The notes below the pieces were generated by a model. It was not told the origin of the DNA. It worked only from the letters and a program-made list of their open reading frames with translations, and did no database searches. The translations under genes were made by a program, and so were the position numbers. A stretch of 16,431 bases of DNA from Cladosporium sp. IMV 00045 (lineage: Eukaryota > Ascomycota > Dothideomycetes > Cladosporiales > Cladosporiaceae): contig MSJI02000253.1 in NCBI GenBank assembly GCA_001931905.2, positions 1 through 16,431 on the forward strand, written 5' to 3'. Below, piece after piece: positions 1 through 10,009 of this stretch (position 1 is the first letter of the stretch; each line of letters begins with the position of its first letter).

Positions 1-2
1 AG

Positions 3-404
3 AACCTCGACGCCGTGCTACAAGACCCACGATCTTTCAAAGCAGTCGTCGCGGCTGAGAAAGCCATACCACCGCTCATCCGAGGCAGAATCATTCGCGC
101 GGAGAATGCCATGCTCAATGGTGCTGAGAATCTTGGGTTGTTCGCCGCTGGCGTTGCGCTCGGGAACGCTGCTGGACTGGATGTTGCACTGCTGAATCGG
201 CTGGCCTTGCTGTATCTTGCCAGCCGCGCAGTGTATATTCCGGTCTATATTCGCAACGATACTGCACGCTCGGTGCCGTTGCGGACGGCTGTGTTTGCGG
301 TTGGGCTGGTGTCCACGTTTGCGCTGTGGATTTGCTCTGGGTTGAAGTATAACGAGGGTAACGTGGAGACTAGATCTTGTCTAACGACGGAGGCAAGAGA
401 CTGA
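3..404 (+). CDS. MAPEG-family membrane protein, 3' part only (5' end outside the window)
   Basis: The open frame enters from the left edge (first full codon at base 3) and ends in TGA at 402-404, giving 133 visible residues. The segment RIIRAENAMLNGAENLGLFA followed by hydrophobic helices, an LASRAVYIPVYI stretch and a last hydrophobic segment ending near WICSG matches the fungal MAPEG pattern (membrane-associated proteins in eicosanoid and glutathione metabolism). Known family members are small integral membrane proteins with four helices, some of which are glutathione transferases or peroxidases; the substrate here cannot be told. Fungal members are about 150-170 residues, so roughly 40 N-terminal residues, including the first helix, are probably missing. 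The GTG at base 15 is an internal Val codon, not a start. Family assignment is good; enzymatic activity is not shown. Confidence 0.8.
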   Translation, partial: NLDAVLQDPRSFKAVVAAEKAIPPLIRGRIIRAENAMLNGAENLGLFAAGVALGNAAGLDVALLNRLALLYLASRAVYIPVYIRNDTARSVPLRTAVFAVGLVSTFALWICSGLKYNEGNVETRSCLTTEARD

Positions 405-1345
405 CTTCGATTCAGACACGCTCTATGTGGACAAAATGCCGCCGGTTGTCTATTAGCACAGCGCTCAGTATCTTTACTCATCTTGAGAAGCCAAGACGGT
501 AGGTCATATTCCAGAAAGATTGTATCATAAGCTCTGACCATAACATCCAGCGGGCTGCACAAGATCGAACAAGATTGAAGAGCAGGTGACTTATATTGAA
601 AAGCAGAAAGAATGAACTCACTATCTGCCATGTTATTCATGGCTGCGAGACGCCTCAAAACCATGTAGGTTTCCTTGCCCTCAACGGCGCAAAATAGATC
701 TATCAGGATGCCCCTACCTTTTTAATTTGCCAACTCTGTTGCTGATCTTAGCGCCCGATATCTCCGGTTTGACATCTGCCCCACATTTAGGAACTGCACA
801 TTCCCTGGACTGTCGAAGAAGAACTCCTTGGACTCCCAACAACGCATCGACGCCGGCTTGAAAAACATCACAACCTGTTTGGAACTCCGTCAATCCGGCG
901 ATGAAAAGGAGTGGTAAAGTCGATTCACACGCGTCCGATGTTCCCTTGATTCATATTTCCGAACTAGAGCGAGTAGGGCTGCTGAATGCTGTTCCTTTTG
1001 TGGGTCTTCATGACGTCTGGCTTCCCTCGAAAACTTGGAACTGCCTGGATTTGTTGTCAAAACACACCTTCACCGTCCGACCAAACCGACGTTAAGATCG
1101 AAGTTCGCTGTCTAGTCTTTGGAATTATCACAAATGAAGTCCGTGTACCAGTGCTCAGACAACACATCTGCATCAATATGACGATGTCACTCCATCCAAC
1201 ATGACAGATGGGTCGCGTTAGGAGGTAGGAGGTACTGTAGGTCTGCTTCGACGATCTCTTCTATCATGTATAACTTTCCTTCTGCACCCTGAACAGTGGC
1301 TGGTTGTTTCCTCCACAAGCCACAGAGGTGCAATAGCTGGTCAAG
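405..1345. other. Intergenic region; leader and promoter of the phosphatase-like gene
   Basis: This gap of 941 bases separates two genes read in the same direction. The short frames inside it (for example 901-1095 +, 245-664 -) show no recognisable protein pattern and overlap each other. A weak TATA-like string, TGTATAAC, lies at about 1267-1274, roughly 75 bases before the next start codon. I saw no CACGTG-type Pho4 site. No RNA gene was recognised. Confidence 0.5.
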
Positions 1346-2734
1346 ATGCTTTCCCTTTCTCACCTCGCTCTCCTGCCCGCGGCTCTTGCCTGGCAGCAAC
1401 AACCCCTCTACTCCGACTACTCTTTCAACCCCCTTGAGCATCTCGCGGGTATCGCACCATACTACGAGCCCTCCGACCCTCCTAGAGACCCTTCTCCTCC
1501 CCAAGGATGCTCTGTCACTCAGGCTGCATACCTCGTGCGCCATGCCGCCATCAACGCCAACAGCTTTGATTTTGAGACTTACCTCGAGCCTTTCACCGAG
1601 AAACTGGCAAACACCTCTGTGGACTGGAGCAAGATTCCTCAGCTGAACTTCCTGGATTCCTGGACTCCTCCAGAGATCAAGGAGGAGTCAAAGCTTACTC
1701 GTACTGGCAGGCTGGAAGCCTCTCACTTGGGAGTCCAGCTTTCCTACCGCTACCCCAACCTGACTTTGCCCAAGAATGTCTGGACCAGCACGGCCGAACG
1801 TACCGTCATAAGCGCGAAGAGCTTCGTCCGTGGTATTGAGCTGGAAGAGGATGAGATCGAGGTCGTTGAGATCTACGAGGGCTCCGAGTCCGGCGCAGAC
1901 TCCCTCACCCCATACAAGGCCTGCCCTGCATACTCAGGCTCGACCGGCTCCGACAAGAGCGGTGCTTACATCGAGAAATTCACCGAGCCCATCATCGCCC
2001 GCCTGAACAACCAGGCTCCTGGCTTCAACTGGACCTCCGCCGACGTCGTAGGCATGTTCCAATGGTGCGGCTACGACACCGTCGTCCGCGGCTCCTCTCC
2101 CTTCTGCTCCGAGAACCTCTTCCGCCCCGACGAATGGCTGCAATTCGAATACGCCCAGGACCTGCAGTACTTCTTCAACAGCGGCTACGGCGCCGAGTAC
2201 TCTGGCGCCGTCGGCTACCCGTGGTTCAACAGCACCATGAACCTGCTCACATCCGACCGCACCGACGACGACGAGGACATGTACGTCTCCTTCACCCACC
2301 GCGAGCTCCCGCCCATGGTCCTCGTCGCCATGGGCCTGTACAACAACTCCGCCCTCAGCGGCGGCAGCGACATCAACGGCTCCATGCCGCTCGACCGCGT
2401 CAACTACGCCCGCCAGTGGCGCAGCTCCCGTATCCTGCCTTTCCTCGGCAACATCGCCATCGAGCGCATGGACTGCGCCGAGGCGTACGGCTACCCCAAC
2501 GGCACCGACACGGACTTCTACCGCGTGCTCGTCAACCGCGTCCCGATGACGCTGCCGGACTGCTACGATGGCCCTCAGGAGAGCTGTTCGCGCGAGATGA
2601 TGCAGGGTTTCGTCCGTGAGCGTGCCGATGTCGTCGGCGAGTTCAGTGAGAAGTGTATGGTGGACTATGGCAACTCGACGGATGTGCTGAACATCTACAC
2701 GAGGGATACGAATGGAAAGACTGTTGGCAAGTGA
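1346..2734 (+). CDS. Secreted histidine acid phosphatase-like protein (histidine phosphatase superfamily, branch 2) with altered catalytic motifs
   Basis: A single exon encodes 462 residues, close to the length of fungal phytases and acid phosphatases. Residues 1-16 form a signal peptide (hydrophobic, ending ALA before WQQQ), so the product is probably secreted. There are eight N-glycosylation sequons (N89, 138, 228, 295, 334, 344, 385, 443) and eight cysteines (55, 193, 241, 254, 377, 406, 414, 437), which could form four disulfides. Branch-2 landmarks are present: R65-H66 in AYLVRHAAINAN, the LTRTGRLEASHLG segment (117-129), TSTAERTVISAKSFVRG (147-163) with the expected substrate-pocket Arg, and FTHRELPPMVLVAMGLYNNS (316-335). 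The usual RHGxRxP is RHAAINA, and the usual HD proton-donor motif is HRE (318-320). The start context AAGATGC has a purine at -3. Known relatives cleave phosphate monoesters, phytate among them; activity here is uncertain. Confidence 0.85.
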   Translation: MLSLSHLALLPAALAWQQQPLYSDYSFNPLEHLAGIAPYYEPSDPPRDPSPPQGCSVTQAAYLVRHAAINANSFDFETYLEPFTEKLANTSVDWSKIPQLNFLDSWTPPEIKEESKLTRTGRLEASHLGVQLSYRYPNLTLPKNVWTSTAERTVISAKSFVRGIELEEDEIEVVEIYEGSESGADSLTPYKACPAYSGSTGSDKSGAYIEKFTEPIIARLNNQAPGFNWTSADVVGMFQWCGYDTVVRGSSPFCSENLFRPDEWLQFEYAQDLQYFFNSGYGAEYSGAVGYPWFNSTMNLLTSDRTDDDEDMYVSFTHRELPPMVLVAMGLYNNSALSGGSDINGSMPLDRVNYARQWRSSRILPFLGNIAIERMDCAEAYGYPNGTDTDFYRVLVNRVPMTLPDCYDGPQESCSREMMQGFVRERADVVGEFSEKCMVDYGNSTDVLNIYTRDTNGKTVGK

Positions 2735-2792
2735 AGTGATTGCCGAAGATCAATTCTCGTAATATATTAATTTCGTAATGTTTATATACTAC

Positions 2793-2798
2793 AATAAA
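2793..2798 (+). terminator. AATAAA polyadenylation signal of the phosphatase-like gene
   Basis: AATAAA lies 59 bases after the TGA stop, in an AT-rich stretch (2759-2798) that stands out from its surroundings. It is the only canonical signal in the 120-base convergent gap, so the two 3' UTRs probably overlap. Confidence 0.55.
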
Positions 2799-2854
2799 CC
2801 TTTCTTCATGGAAGACACCTGATCCGCTCGATCATCTAAGCATGCACACACATC

Positions 2855-4421
2855 TCACTCCACATGCAACTCATCGTTCTCCGTATCCTTCGGCTTCGGC
2901 ACGATGAACCAACAGACTCCGCTGACCACGATCAGTGCCACTAACATGGGCTGCAACACCCAAACACCAACGTTGGTGGCCAGCTGGCCGGTCACGATGG
3001 GAAAGACAGAGCCGCCCATCTGCGCAAAGACGAAGACCAGAGCAAGCGCGGTGGATTTCGTCTCCGCGATGAAGAGTCTTGAGCCCACGGACATTGCCTG
3101 GGGGTTAGGTTAGCTGGCGAGCACGCGATTTTTGCTGGCTGTGAAACTTACAGCTGCGAAGAGCGGGCCAGAGAAGAAACCGAACAAACTGATTGCGATT
3201 GATGCTGCGATGATGTTCGGTACACTGGCGAAACAAGGTCAGCTCAGAACTTGCGCAACATTCGCAGGATCACTCACAGCCAGAAGACCAACTGCACACC
3301 CAGACAAATGACGAAATATATCGTCCCCATCAACCTCTCTCCGTACCTATGCGTCGGCTCCGGCAACAGCAAACGACCGAGCAAGCAACCTCCCGCAAAG
3401 CCGGCAGGCACATAGGAGACTTGATCGAGGTCACCATCCCGCGCGTCGACGAGGTACTCGACCACCCAGCCGCTGGCGGTCAGGGTCATTCCCAAGTAGA
3501 AGAAGAAGAACACGCTGATGTACCACAGACTGCTCTGCTTGACCGTCTTGACGAGCAGTTGTTTCGCAGTCGTCTGTCGAGACTCGAAAGCGTCTTCGCC
3601 AGAAGCTGGACTGCCCTCCGTTTCGGCATTTTGCTGTACTTTCCCTTTCATCCTCAAAGTGTCCCGGAAAGCGTACAGACACATCACCAAATTAACCACA
3701 CCAATCGCCAGCGGCACCGTGTAAAACAGATACCACCTCGACGGCTGCTCGGCAGAAGCAATCGGCGCAGCAGCAAAAGGCGCCACAAGGCAGCCCGTCA
3801 TGTACATGGCATGGATGAAACCCAACCAGCGGTGCGCTCCCTTCGTAGCGCCGGCCACGTAGCTGTTGGCGTGCGTGTCCTGGAAGGCTTGCCCCACGCT
3901 CGTGATCCAGAAGGTGATCACGTAGAGCGGGAAAGGGGCTTGCCAGACGCGTAGAACTTGCGAGAGGACTTGCAGAATTGCGCCCAGGGCGAGCATGGTG
4001 CCCATGTCGAGGTATTGGTTCAGGTGAGTGTTGATCAGCGCTGCGGCGAGCCAGCCGAAGAAGTTGGCGGCGTAGCTGAATTGCAAGAGAGATCAATCTC
4101 GAGTCTTCTCACGACATTCTGGCGATGGACTTACACGCTCGAGGCGATGGCGGCTGTGAGGCCATAGCTACGGATCACGTACGGGAGAAGGGCACCGAGA
4201 CTGCCGTCGTTGACGCCTGAAAAGAAGAAAGAGGCGGCGCAGCTGATCAATCTGAAATATAGCTGCCAGTCGCGGCCGGGCTTGTCGCTTTCTGCATGAG
4301 CATTCGATTCATCTTGATATGTGCCTTCACCAATTCGAGTGGATGAGGAATTGTGGAGGTCGGTTAGTTCCACGCCCTCTGTCTGCGCCGGCGCGGTCAC
4401 GGTTGTCGTTGTGGTGGACAT
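2855..4421 (-). CDS. Major facilitator superfamily transporter, BSC6/fucose-permease-like, four exons
   Basis: The minus-strand exons are 4135-4421, 3278-4075, 3152-3224 and 2855-3097, joined across introns of 59, 53 and 54 bases with donors GTAAGT, GTGAGT and GTAAGT; the third has a CTAACCTAAC branch region. The joined frame is 1,401 bases, 466 residues. The first ~50 residues are hydrophilic and Ser/Thr-rich, probably cytosolic. Helices follow from about residue 54, with SGVNDGSLGALLPY at 68-81, a signature of fungal BSC6-like MFS proteins, then a hydrophilic loop at about 233-276 between the two six-helix halves and a short charged C-terminus. The start context AAACATGT is favourable. The protein is a membrane transporter of unknown substrate. 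The yeast name means bypass of stop codon protein 6 and gives no transport function. Splice sites were read by eye; phases agree at all junctions. Confidence 0.85.
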
Positions 4422-5102
4422 GTTTGAGGATATGGCCCTGGAAACCTGTCATTGAGGTAAATGAAACAGGCACAGGTAGTGATATGTTGTATATGCTTGT
4501 CCGAGGTCGAAACATGCAGCCAAGTGCCAAACCGTATTTCTCCGCAATAGCTGGCGGTATGTCTCGATCAGGAAACACAGCGACAACATTGAAGCACATT
4601 GACCAATGGAGGGGTCAGGACGATGCGTCGATCGACGGCTAATTCTCCGCACGCAACATGGGGTTCTTAGGGTCGCGGCTTCGCGGTGCGATGTTCCGAG
4701 CTTCGACGATCCCTTCAATCATCATCCTGATTTGCACATATGGAGCTGACTTCAGATATCTCAGTCACTGGGCAATTCCGGATCTTGTTTCGTGACCCCA
4801 CTGCGATCAAGTGTGATCTGTGGAAATTATGTGCAGAAAGACTACCGGGATTGAAAGGTTACAGCATACAAAAGTATCTCAGGGTGTTTTTGATTGGAAA
4901 CGAGCTCGTTGGCTCAGACAGAACAAATATCCACAGCACGCTCTCAGACAGAATAATGTACCCGTCAACAAGAGCAAACCGTCCAATGCAAGAAAGAAAA
5001 CAAAACTTGATTTGATAGAAAGGAAGAAGGAGAAAAAGAGAAATCAAGAACCGTAATGGGTATACCTCTTCACAGCGTCACCGTAAGCACAGCCTCTCAT
5101 AC
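4422..5102. other. Intergenic region between two minus-strand genes
   Basis: These 681 bases hold the 3' UTR of the CRH gene on the right and the promoter of the MFS gene on the left. On the minus strand the part around 5000-5055 is a T/C-rich tract, as expected for a fungal 3' UTR. Short frames here (4449-4718 -, 4740-5015 +) overlap each other and resemble no known protein. Confidence 0.5.
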
Positions 5103-6428
5103 TCAAAGCATGAAGACGCTAAGAGCAATACCAACAGCGGAGAGAGCAGTCATGCCGCTCTTGAGAGCAGCGCCGGCGTTGGTGGTCTGCTCGGCAGCGC
5201 TGGGACCGGTGGCGGAAGAGTTGGTGTAGGTGGAGTTACCGTTCTGGGTGGAGTTGCTGTAGCCAGCTGCTTGAGTGGAGCCACTGACGGCGGTGGATAG
5301 GGTCGAGGAGGCAGACATGTCCGAGTTCAGAGCAGTGGCGGAAGCGGTGTTGGTGCTGTAGTGGTCGCCGGTCTTGGTGACGGAGTTGGCGGCTTCAGTG
5401 TGCTTGTCGAGACCCTCGACGCTGGCGGAGGAGGTGTAGGTCTCGTCGGAGGCGGTGGAAGATGCCTTCTGGGTGCTGCTGGAGTCAGATCCGCTGGTAG
5501 CGGAGGACTCGGACTTGGACTTGGAGCCGCCGGAAGAGGAGGAAGAGGAGCCGTCCTTGTTGATCTTGATGCTCTCCCAGCTGCCGGTCTTGTCGCCCCA
5601 TTCGTAGCTGTCGGCCGGGTTGTAGTTCTCGATCTTCACCTCCTTGACGTACATGTCGAAAGGAGCTTGGCTGAAGTCGACCAGGCCGCCGGCCCACTGG
5701 ATGGTGCCTTCGGGCTGGCCTTCGGCGCCACCGGCCCAGTTGCCGAGCTTGAGACGCATGGGAGTTTGAGGGTAGGTCTGTGATGTTGGTTAGTATCATG
5801 CTATGATGTATTTTTAGCGATAGGATATTCTCACCTTGCCGTTGAGAGCGACATCGTCAGTGTACTTGAGCTCACGAACGACGGTACCGTCAATGATCCA
5901 CTGAAGCCTCTCCGAGGTCCAGTCAAGAGAGTAAGTGTGCCAGGTCTCCTGAGCACTCTCAACGTTGTACTCGATCATGCGATCGTAGGAAGTAGTGTTG
6001 CCCTTTCCAAAGAAGTTGGTTTGGACCTTGTTGTCAACGCCACCCAAGAACTCCCAGTCAATCTCATCGAGATCGTCACTCTCGAGAACGATGGAGCTGA
6101 TGATGCCCTGACCAGGAGCGGGCTTCATGGTGACATCGACGTGACCGAAGAAGAAGTAGAAGTTGGTCTCGATAGTGGGAGCCTGGCCCGCTTTGGCGAT
6201 GCGGAACTGAGCACCCTGGTCGCCGTAGCTCATGGTCGTCCAGGCAGCGGTGCTCCAGTCCTTCTCGGCATCTTTGTTGTTGACGAAGTCGGAGTCGAAT
6301 GAAGAAGACTTGAGGCCATCGTTCTTCGGGCAAGTCTTCTCAAGAGGGTTGCAGTCGGTGAAGGTCTGAGCAAGAGTGACAGGGAGTGCCGCAAGAACGG
6401 CAGCGGCCGCGGTCTGTGAGAAGCGCAT
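5103..6428 (-). CDS. CRH-type cell-wall transglycosylase (GH16), GPI-anchored, two exons
   Basis: Exons 5835-6428 and 5103-5777 are separated by a 57-base intron (donor GTGAGA, branch ACTAAC, acceptor CACAG, phase 0). The protein has 422 residues. Residues 1-20 are a signal peptide ending TLA before QTF. C26 and C33 form the short Cys pair of CRH1-type enzymes, and no CBM18 chitin-binding domain is present. The GH16 core carries the signature DEIDWEFLG at 121-129; by family knowledge E122 is the nucleophile and E126 the acid/base, with D124 assisting. TIQWAGGLVDF follows in the second exon. From about residue 275 the chain is a Ser/Thr-rich, probably O-mannosylated tail, ending in a GPI signal: N398 is a likely omega site and the last 16 residues are hydrophobic. 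CRH enzymes link chitin to beta-1,6- and beta-1,3-glucan at the outer plasma membrane and wall. Homologues include yeast Crh1/Utr2 and Aspergillus Crf1. Confidence 0.95.
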
Positions 6429-8890
6429 GATGAATCGAATGCGGGATCGATGGTAAAGGATAGACTGGAGTAAGTTGTTGTTGACAGAAGGAAACGGTAA
6501 GGAAAAAAGGGTCTGTTTGCTGGGAGAGTAACTGAAGAGGCGAATGAAAGATGCGAAACTGTGAAATGCAAACGTTCGCGGTCACTGGCCCATATACCAG
6601 AGCGACTGCAGTGCAAACGGAATGAGGGCAGGCACGGATCACATGAAAACGACTCAAGGCGTGCCTTCCTTACGGTTACGAGAGCGGCTTCCGTCGTTCA
6701 CGGTCTGCTAGGGGCTGGGGCATGTTGTTCGAAAGCAGCAGAAGTGTCTCGAGCAGCCTATCACGGCGGCACACCACAACAAGAGCAGGGACCGAGCAAG
6801 AGCCAATCTGGGGATAGAGGAGACAGAAGAGCGATGGTGTAGTTCTACCGTTCGCTTGGCCGCTCGTCCAAGGCCATTTTGGCTCGTTTATGGCCGGTGA
6901 ACATCCCGGGCCGATGTTCGAAGGAGGCGGAGTTCACGTCGCACGGTTGCCTACGTGAAAGACCAGTCCACTGTGGAATGCTGCCGTTTGCGTTGCGGTG
7001 GCTCGGGTGGTTGTCCACTGACGACAGCAGCTTGACCACAGTGTCAGGACATGCAAGACCTACCCAATGTTACGAGGCAAAATAGACACAGAAGCAGTGA
7101 TCGAAGCTCTATTGGATGGAGGTGAGGTCGAAGTGAGACGTGATGACAGGCCGGCCGGTGTGTGACGACGGCGGCTGAAACGGCGTTGCCTTGGTCGTTT
7201 GCCCTGAGGCCCGCTCTGGCGCTTGCAGGAGGCGGCCTTGGACTACCTGCTCGCTATGATCATTTGGAAATTTGCCATGCCGAGGAGACGAAAGACTAGG
7301 AGAATGGTATCGAAGCTATTTGCTAGTCACGGGGCCTGTACTCTGAAGGAGCCAAAAATAGGAGGTAGAAGAAAGCCTCCATGTCGGAAACTTCCGACCG
7401 TTGTGCCGAGCTTCTAGGCGAATAGTGACATACTCTCATTCGTGTTCGATCTTCCGGAAAACGAAGCAGCGAGAGATACGATGGTCTGAAGTCAGTCATA
7501 TTTTGAGACTGGCAACTACGTCAAGTGATAAGCAGGGTCCGGATATGGCTGATCCCGCGGCAATAATGGAAGAACGAATATCGGCAAGCGTCTGGCGGTG
7601 TCTGAGCGTTCGATGAAGCTAAGAACGCCGCCGGATCTGGGACTATCGAGAGGGAGATTTCGCTGGTGTGATAGTGTATAGACCTGACTTGTAGCGCATC
7701 CGGTATCTTCGACTCAATCTCCTATATCTCCTGGCTTGGTCGCAAACCTTTCGCAAGTCTCAAAGTGACATGTTTGTCAGGAAGGGAGTCTCATGCAATT
7801 CTGGTGGCTGGTCCTTGCGAAAGCGTGTGTTGCGTTTGCTGTTCTTGAGATACCAATTGCGGGATGGTAGAAACACGTAGCTGTCAGGCTCATCGGCATA
7901 GGTGTCTCTGATGGAGCACATCCGATCACTAAAAACAATTCAGCATGCAAAAACAACACATCACAGATAGAAGTACAGTGTACGGTCATCGAGGCCAGCT
8001 CCGGTATCTTCAAATAAGCCTTTTTTACCACGCTGCAGATCTTCAACTCTTCCACCACTGCAGCTGCACCACGGCACAAAAGGCCGAGAATAAAAACGGC
8101 GGTTAAACGTAGGCAGCCGGTTTGCAACGAACGCAGCTCCTGGCTGTGAAATTCACGATCTCTTGCTTTCTTCAAACCACCTACTGTTGGGTTAGTATTC
8201 TCAATACTACGTCGATGTGCAATTCTCACACTACTGCTGACTGACTTCACCCGGCGTTCCCCGGCCAGCGTCCCTCTCTCTCTCTCTCTCTCGTGTCTGT
8301 GATACTACCCTGTCCAATTATAACCATCAGCCATCTTCTCTAGTCACGCCACTCGCTACGTCGACCTTCTAACATTCCATTTGCGGTTCACAGGACCGCC
8401 GCCATACTACCGGTGTCTGACACTCCTCCAATCTTCACGCACCCAAAGCTCCAGGTTCCAGGGAATCGTGTTGTCCCTTGCGCGTGAGATGGCGAAACCT
8501 TGTTTGGCTGGCCACTCACAACGAAATCCAGACTTCACAAACGACTGGACTGGGCGTCGAGGTTTCCGCCTCACAGCCAGCACACCTCGTAACTTTTTAC
8601 TGCCCTCGCATGCTTGCTGAGATCGTAGTTGCGCCTTGCGCAGCCTTGCGTAGCCTTAACTTTGGTCAAGCCTTTCCATTGCCTGCTGCGGTGGACATCT
8701 AATGGTAGGTTGCCTTTTCATGTTTGCTTCCCTGTTTTTTCAGTATACACGTTTGACCTGCCCTTCGTTCCTTCTGCGCTCGGCATACGTTCACTACAGT
8801 GAAATTACCGGAAGGCGCGACTCACTGCCAGACACACCCTTCACCTTCGAATCTAGCTGGGCAACAACAACACCACAGCGCCAACTCGAC
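6429..8890. other. Long gene-poor divergent upstream region between the CRH and GT8 genes
   Basis: About 2.46 kb without a recognisable gene. The part next to the CRH start (about 6430-6560, read on the minus strand) is pyrimidine-rich with CAACAACAAC-like sequence, a leader type common in strongly expressed fungal genes. A stress-element-like AGGGG is at 6710-6714 (weak evidence alone). CCAAT strings occur at several places, including about 8314-8318 before ATTATAA. The longest frame, 7777-8250 on the minus strand (157 codons), has no family resemblance that I can see. A stop-free in-frame extension of the GT8 frame begins at 8702. No tRNA or repeat element other than the CT tract was found. 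Confidence 0.5.
8274..8292. repeat. CT dinucleotide microsatellite
   Basis: An uninterrupted run of CT (19 bases, nine and a half units) lies about 600 bases upstream of the GT8 start codon. Pyrimidine tracts are common in fungal promoters and leaders, and such a run is also prone to slippage. It is the only clear simple repeat in the non-coding part of the window. Confidence 0.9.
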
Positions 8891-10009
8891 ATGGCTTCCT
8901 TCCGCAGCTTATCGCCATCGAGCAAAGGCGGCGGACGACGGAATCACAAGTACACATACCTCATTCTAGCCGCAGTCGCGATCTTCGCCTTCCTCTTCTG
9001 GACCCCACTACCTAGCACATACGAACACCAAAGGCACGAGCTGGTGACGCACGTTGCAGGTGGCGCAAAGAGCGCCTCAAGTCCGCAAGGCGCCTCATTA
9101 AAAGACACAAGGTCGAGATACGCGTTCGCGACACTGCTCGCCGGCGACTCGTCAAATCTCAACGACCCCGACAACTTGAACGACGACTACTTTATCGCCA
9201 CCCGACTCTTGGGCTACCAGCTCATGCACGCACCTGAAACACGAACCAAAAACATCCCCTTCCTCGTCCTTGCGACGAAGAAAGTCTCCGAGAAGAAACT
9301 CGAGCGCCTCCGTCTCGACGGCGCGATCGTCCTTCCCGTTGAAACAGTCGAGAAACCCGCGTGGATCGCAGAAGGACTAGGCGCGGCGAACTGGGCCGAG
9401 ATGTTCGACAAGCTGCGTCTCTGGGAACTGACACAATTCGAGCGAATCTGCTTCCTCGACGGCGATACCGTCCTCAACCGCCCCCTCGACGGTATCTTCA
9501 ACGACACCGCCGTAGCTTCACACAAAACTCTCAACCACCCAGAACGACTCAAATCCGACGAAGGCACCCTCCCATCCACCTACGTATTCGCCGGCCAGCC
9601 CGAAATGAACTTCGGGCACCACTATCCGCCATCCGAAGAGCAGCACGACTACCCCAACATCAACTACCTCAACGGCGGCTTCTTCGTCATGCAGCCCTCG
9701 CTCGACATCCTCGCATACTACCTCAGCGTCATGCAGCTGCCGAACCGCTTCCCGCCGAAACTGCAAGAGCAGAACTTGCTCAACTACGCGCACCGCAGCG
9801 AGAAGGAGGGTGGGAACATGCCCTGGAAGATGCTCGATACTAGGTGGAACTTGCATTATCCGACCATGGAGGATGTCAAGGGCGGGGTGGCGAGTTTGCA
9901 CGAGAAGTGGTGGGCTCCGGTGGATAAGGATCTGTTGCCTTTGTTGAAGAGCTGGAGGTGGCGGATGGAGGGGTTTTATGAGGCTTGGGATGCGGTAAGG
10001 CATGCTTGA
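8891..10009 (+). CDS. Glycosyltransferase family 8 protein, type II membrane (glycogenin/Gnt1-like fold)
   Basis: From the ATG at 8891 (context CGACATGGCT, good) the frame gives 372 residues. A basic N-terminus is followed by one membrane anchor at 21-37 and then a lumenal domain, the layout of a Golgi type II transferase. GT8 features: YFIATRLLGYQL (100-111), the DxD-type metal site FLDGDTVLN (188-196, D190/D192), NGGFFVMQPS (261-270) and LHEKWW (336-341), whose His is the likely third metal ligand. The family uses UDP- or GDP-sugars; fungal relatives include Gnt1-type N-acetylglucosaminyltransferases, but donor and acceptor cannot be told here. The frame also runs 63 codons upstream to an ATG at 8702; I reject that start because the Golgi anchor pattern begins at 8891. 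A possible 3' intron (9995-10064, GTAAGG to TTTCAG) would replace the last four residues with 22 others, ending at 10133. Confidence 0.85.
   Translation: MASFRSLSPSSKGGGRRNHKYTYLILAAVAIFAFLFWTPLPSTYEHQRHELVTHVAGGAKSASSPQGASLKDTRSRYAFATLLAGDSSNLNDPDNLNDDYFIATRLLGYQLMHAPETRTKNIPFLVLATKKVSEKKLERLRLDGAIVLPVETVEKPAWIAEGLGAANWAEMFDKLRLWELTQFERICFLDGDTVLNRPLDGIFNDTAVASHKTLNHPERLKSDEGTLPSTYVFAGQPEMNFGHHYPPSEEQHDYPNINYLNGGFFVMQPSLDILAYYLSVMQLPNRFPPKLQEQNLLNYAHRSEKEGGNMPWKMLDTRWNLHYPTMEDVKGGVASLHEKWWAPVDKDLLPLLKSWRWRMEGFYEAWDAVRHA

Noticed and set aside
245..664. A 139-codon minus-strand frame overlapping the MAPEG 3' end
   Set aside because: It runs antisense through real coding sequence and has no known motif.
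2062..2619. A 185-codon plus-strand frame within the phosphatase gene, plus a 121-codon antisense frame at 1934-2299
   Set aside because: Both are frame shadows of C-ending codons in the real gene; the products are Arg/His/Pro-rich or Val/Glu-rich low-complexity chains.
5361..5783. A 140-codon Gly/Val-rich plus-strand frame opposite the CRH gene
   Set aside because: It is the complement of the Ser/Thr/Ala-rich tail and part of the GH16 domain, which have clear family features on the minus strand.
2855..6428. Possible metabolic cluster of the MFS and CRH genes
   Set aside because: They share a strand, but there is no biosynthetic enzyme or pathway regulator nearby and the intergenic spacing is ordinary.
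7440..7455. GTTCGAT string resembling a tRNA B box
   Set aside because: There is no matching A box or cloverleaf at the right spacing, and the B-box consensus is incomplete. A similar GGTTCGACT at about 10995 is within a coding region.
7777..8250. A 157-codon minus-strand frame in the long intergenic region
   Set aside because: There is no family resemblance, no clear signal peptide or domain, and length alone is not enough at this base composition.
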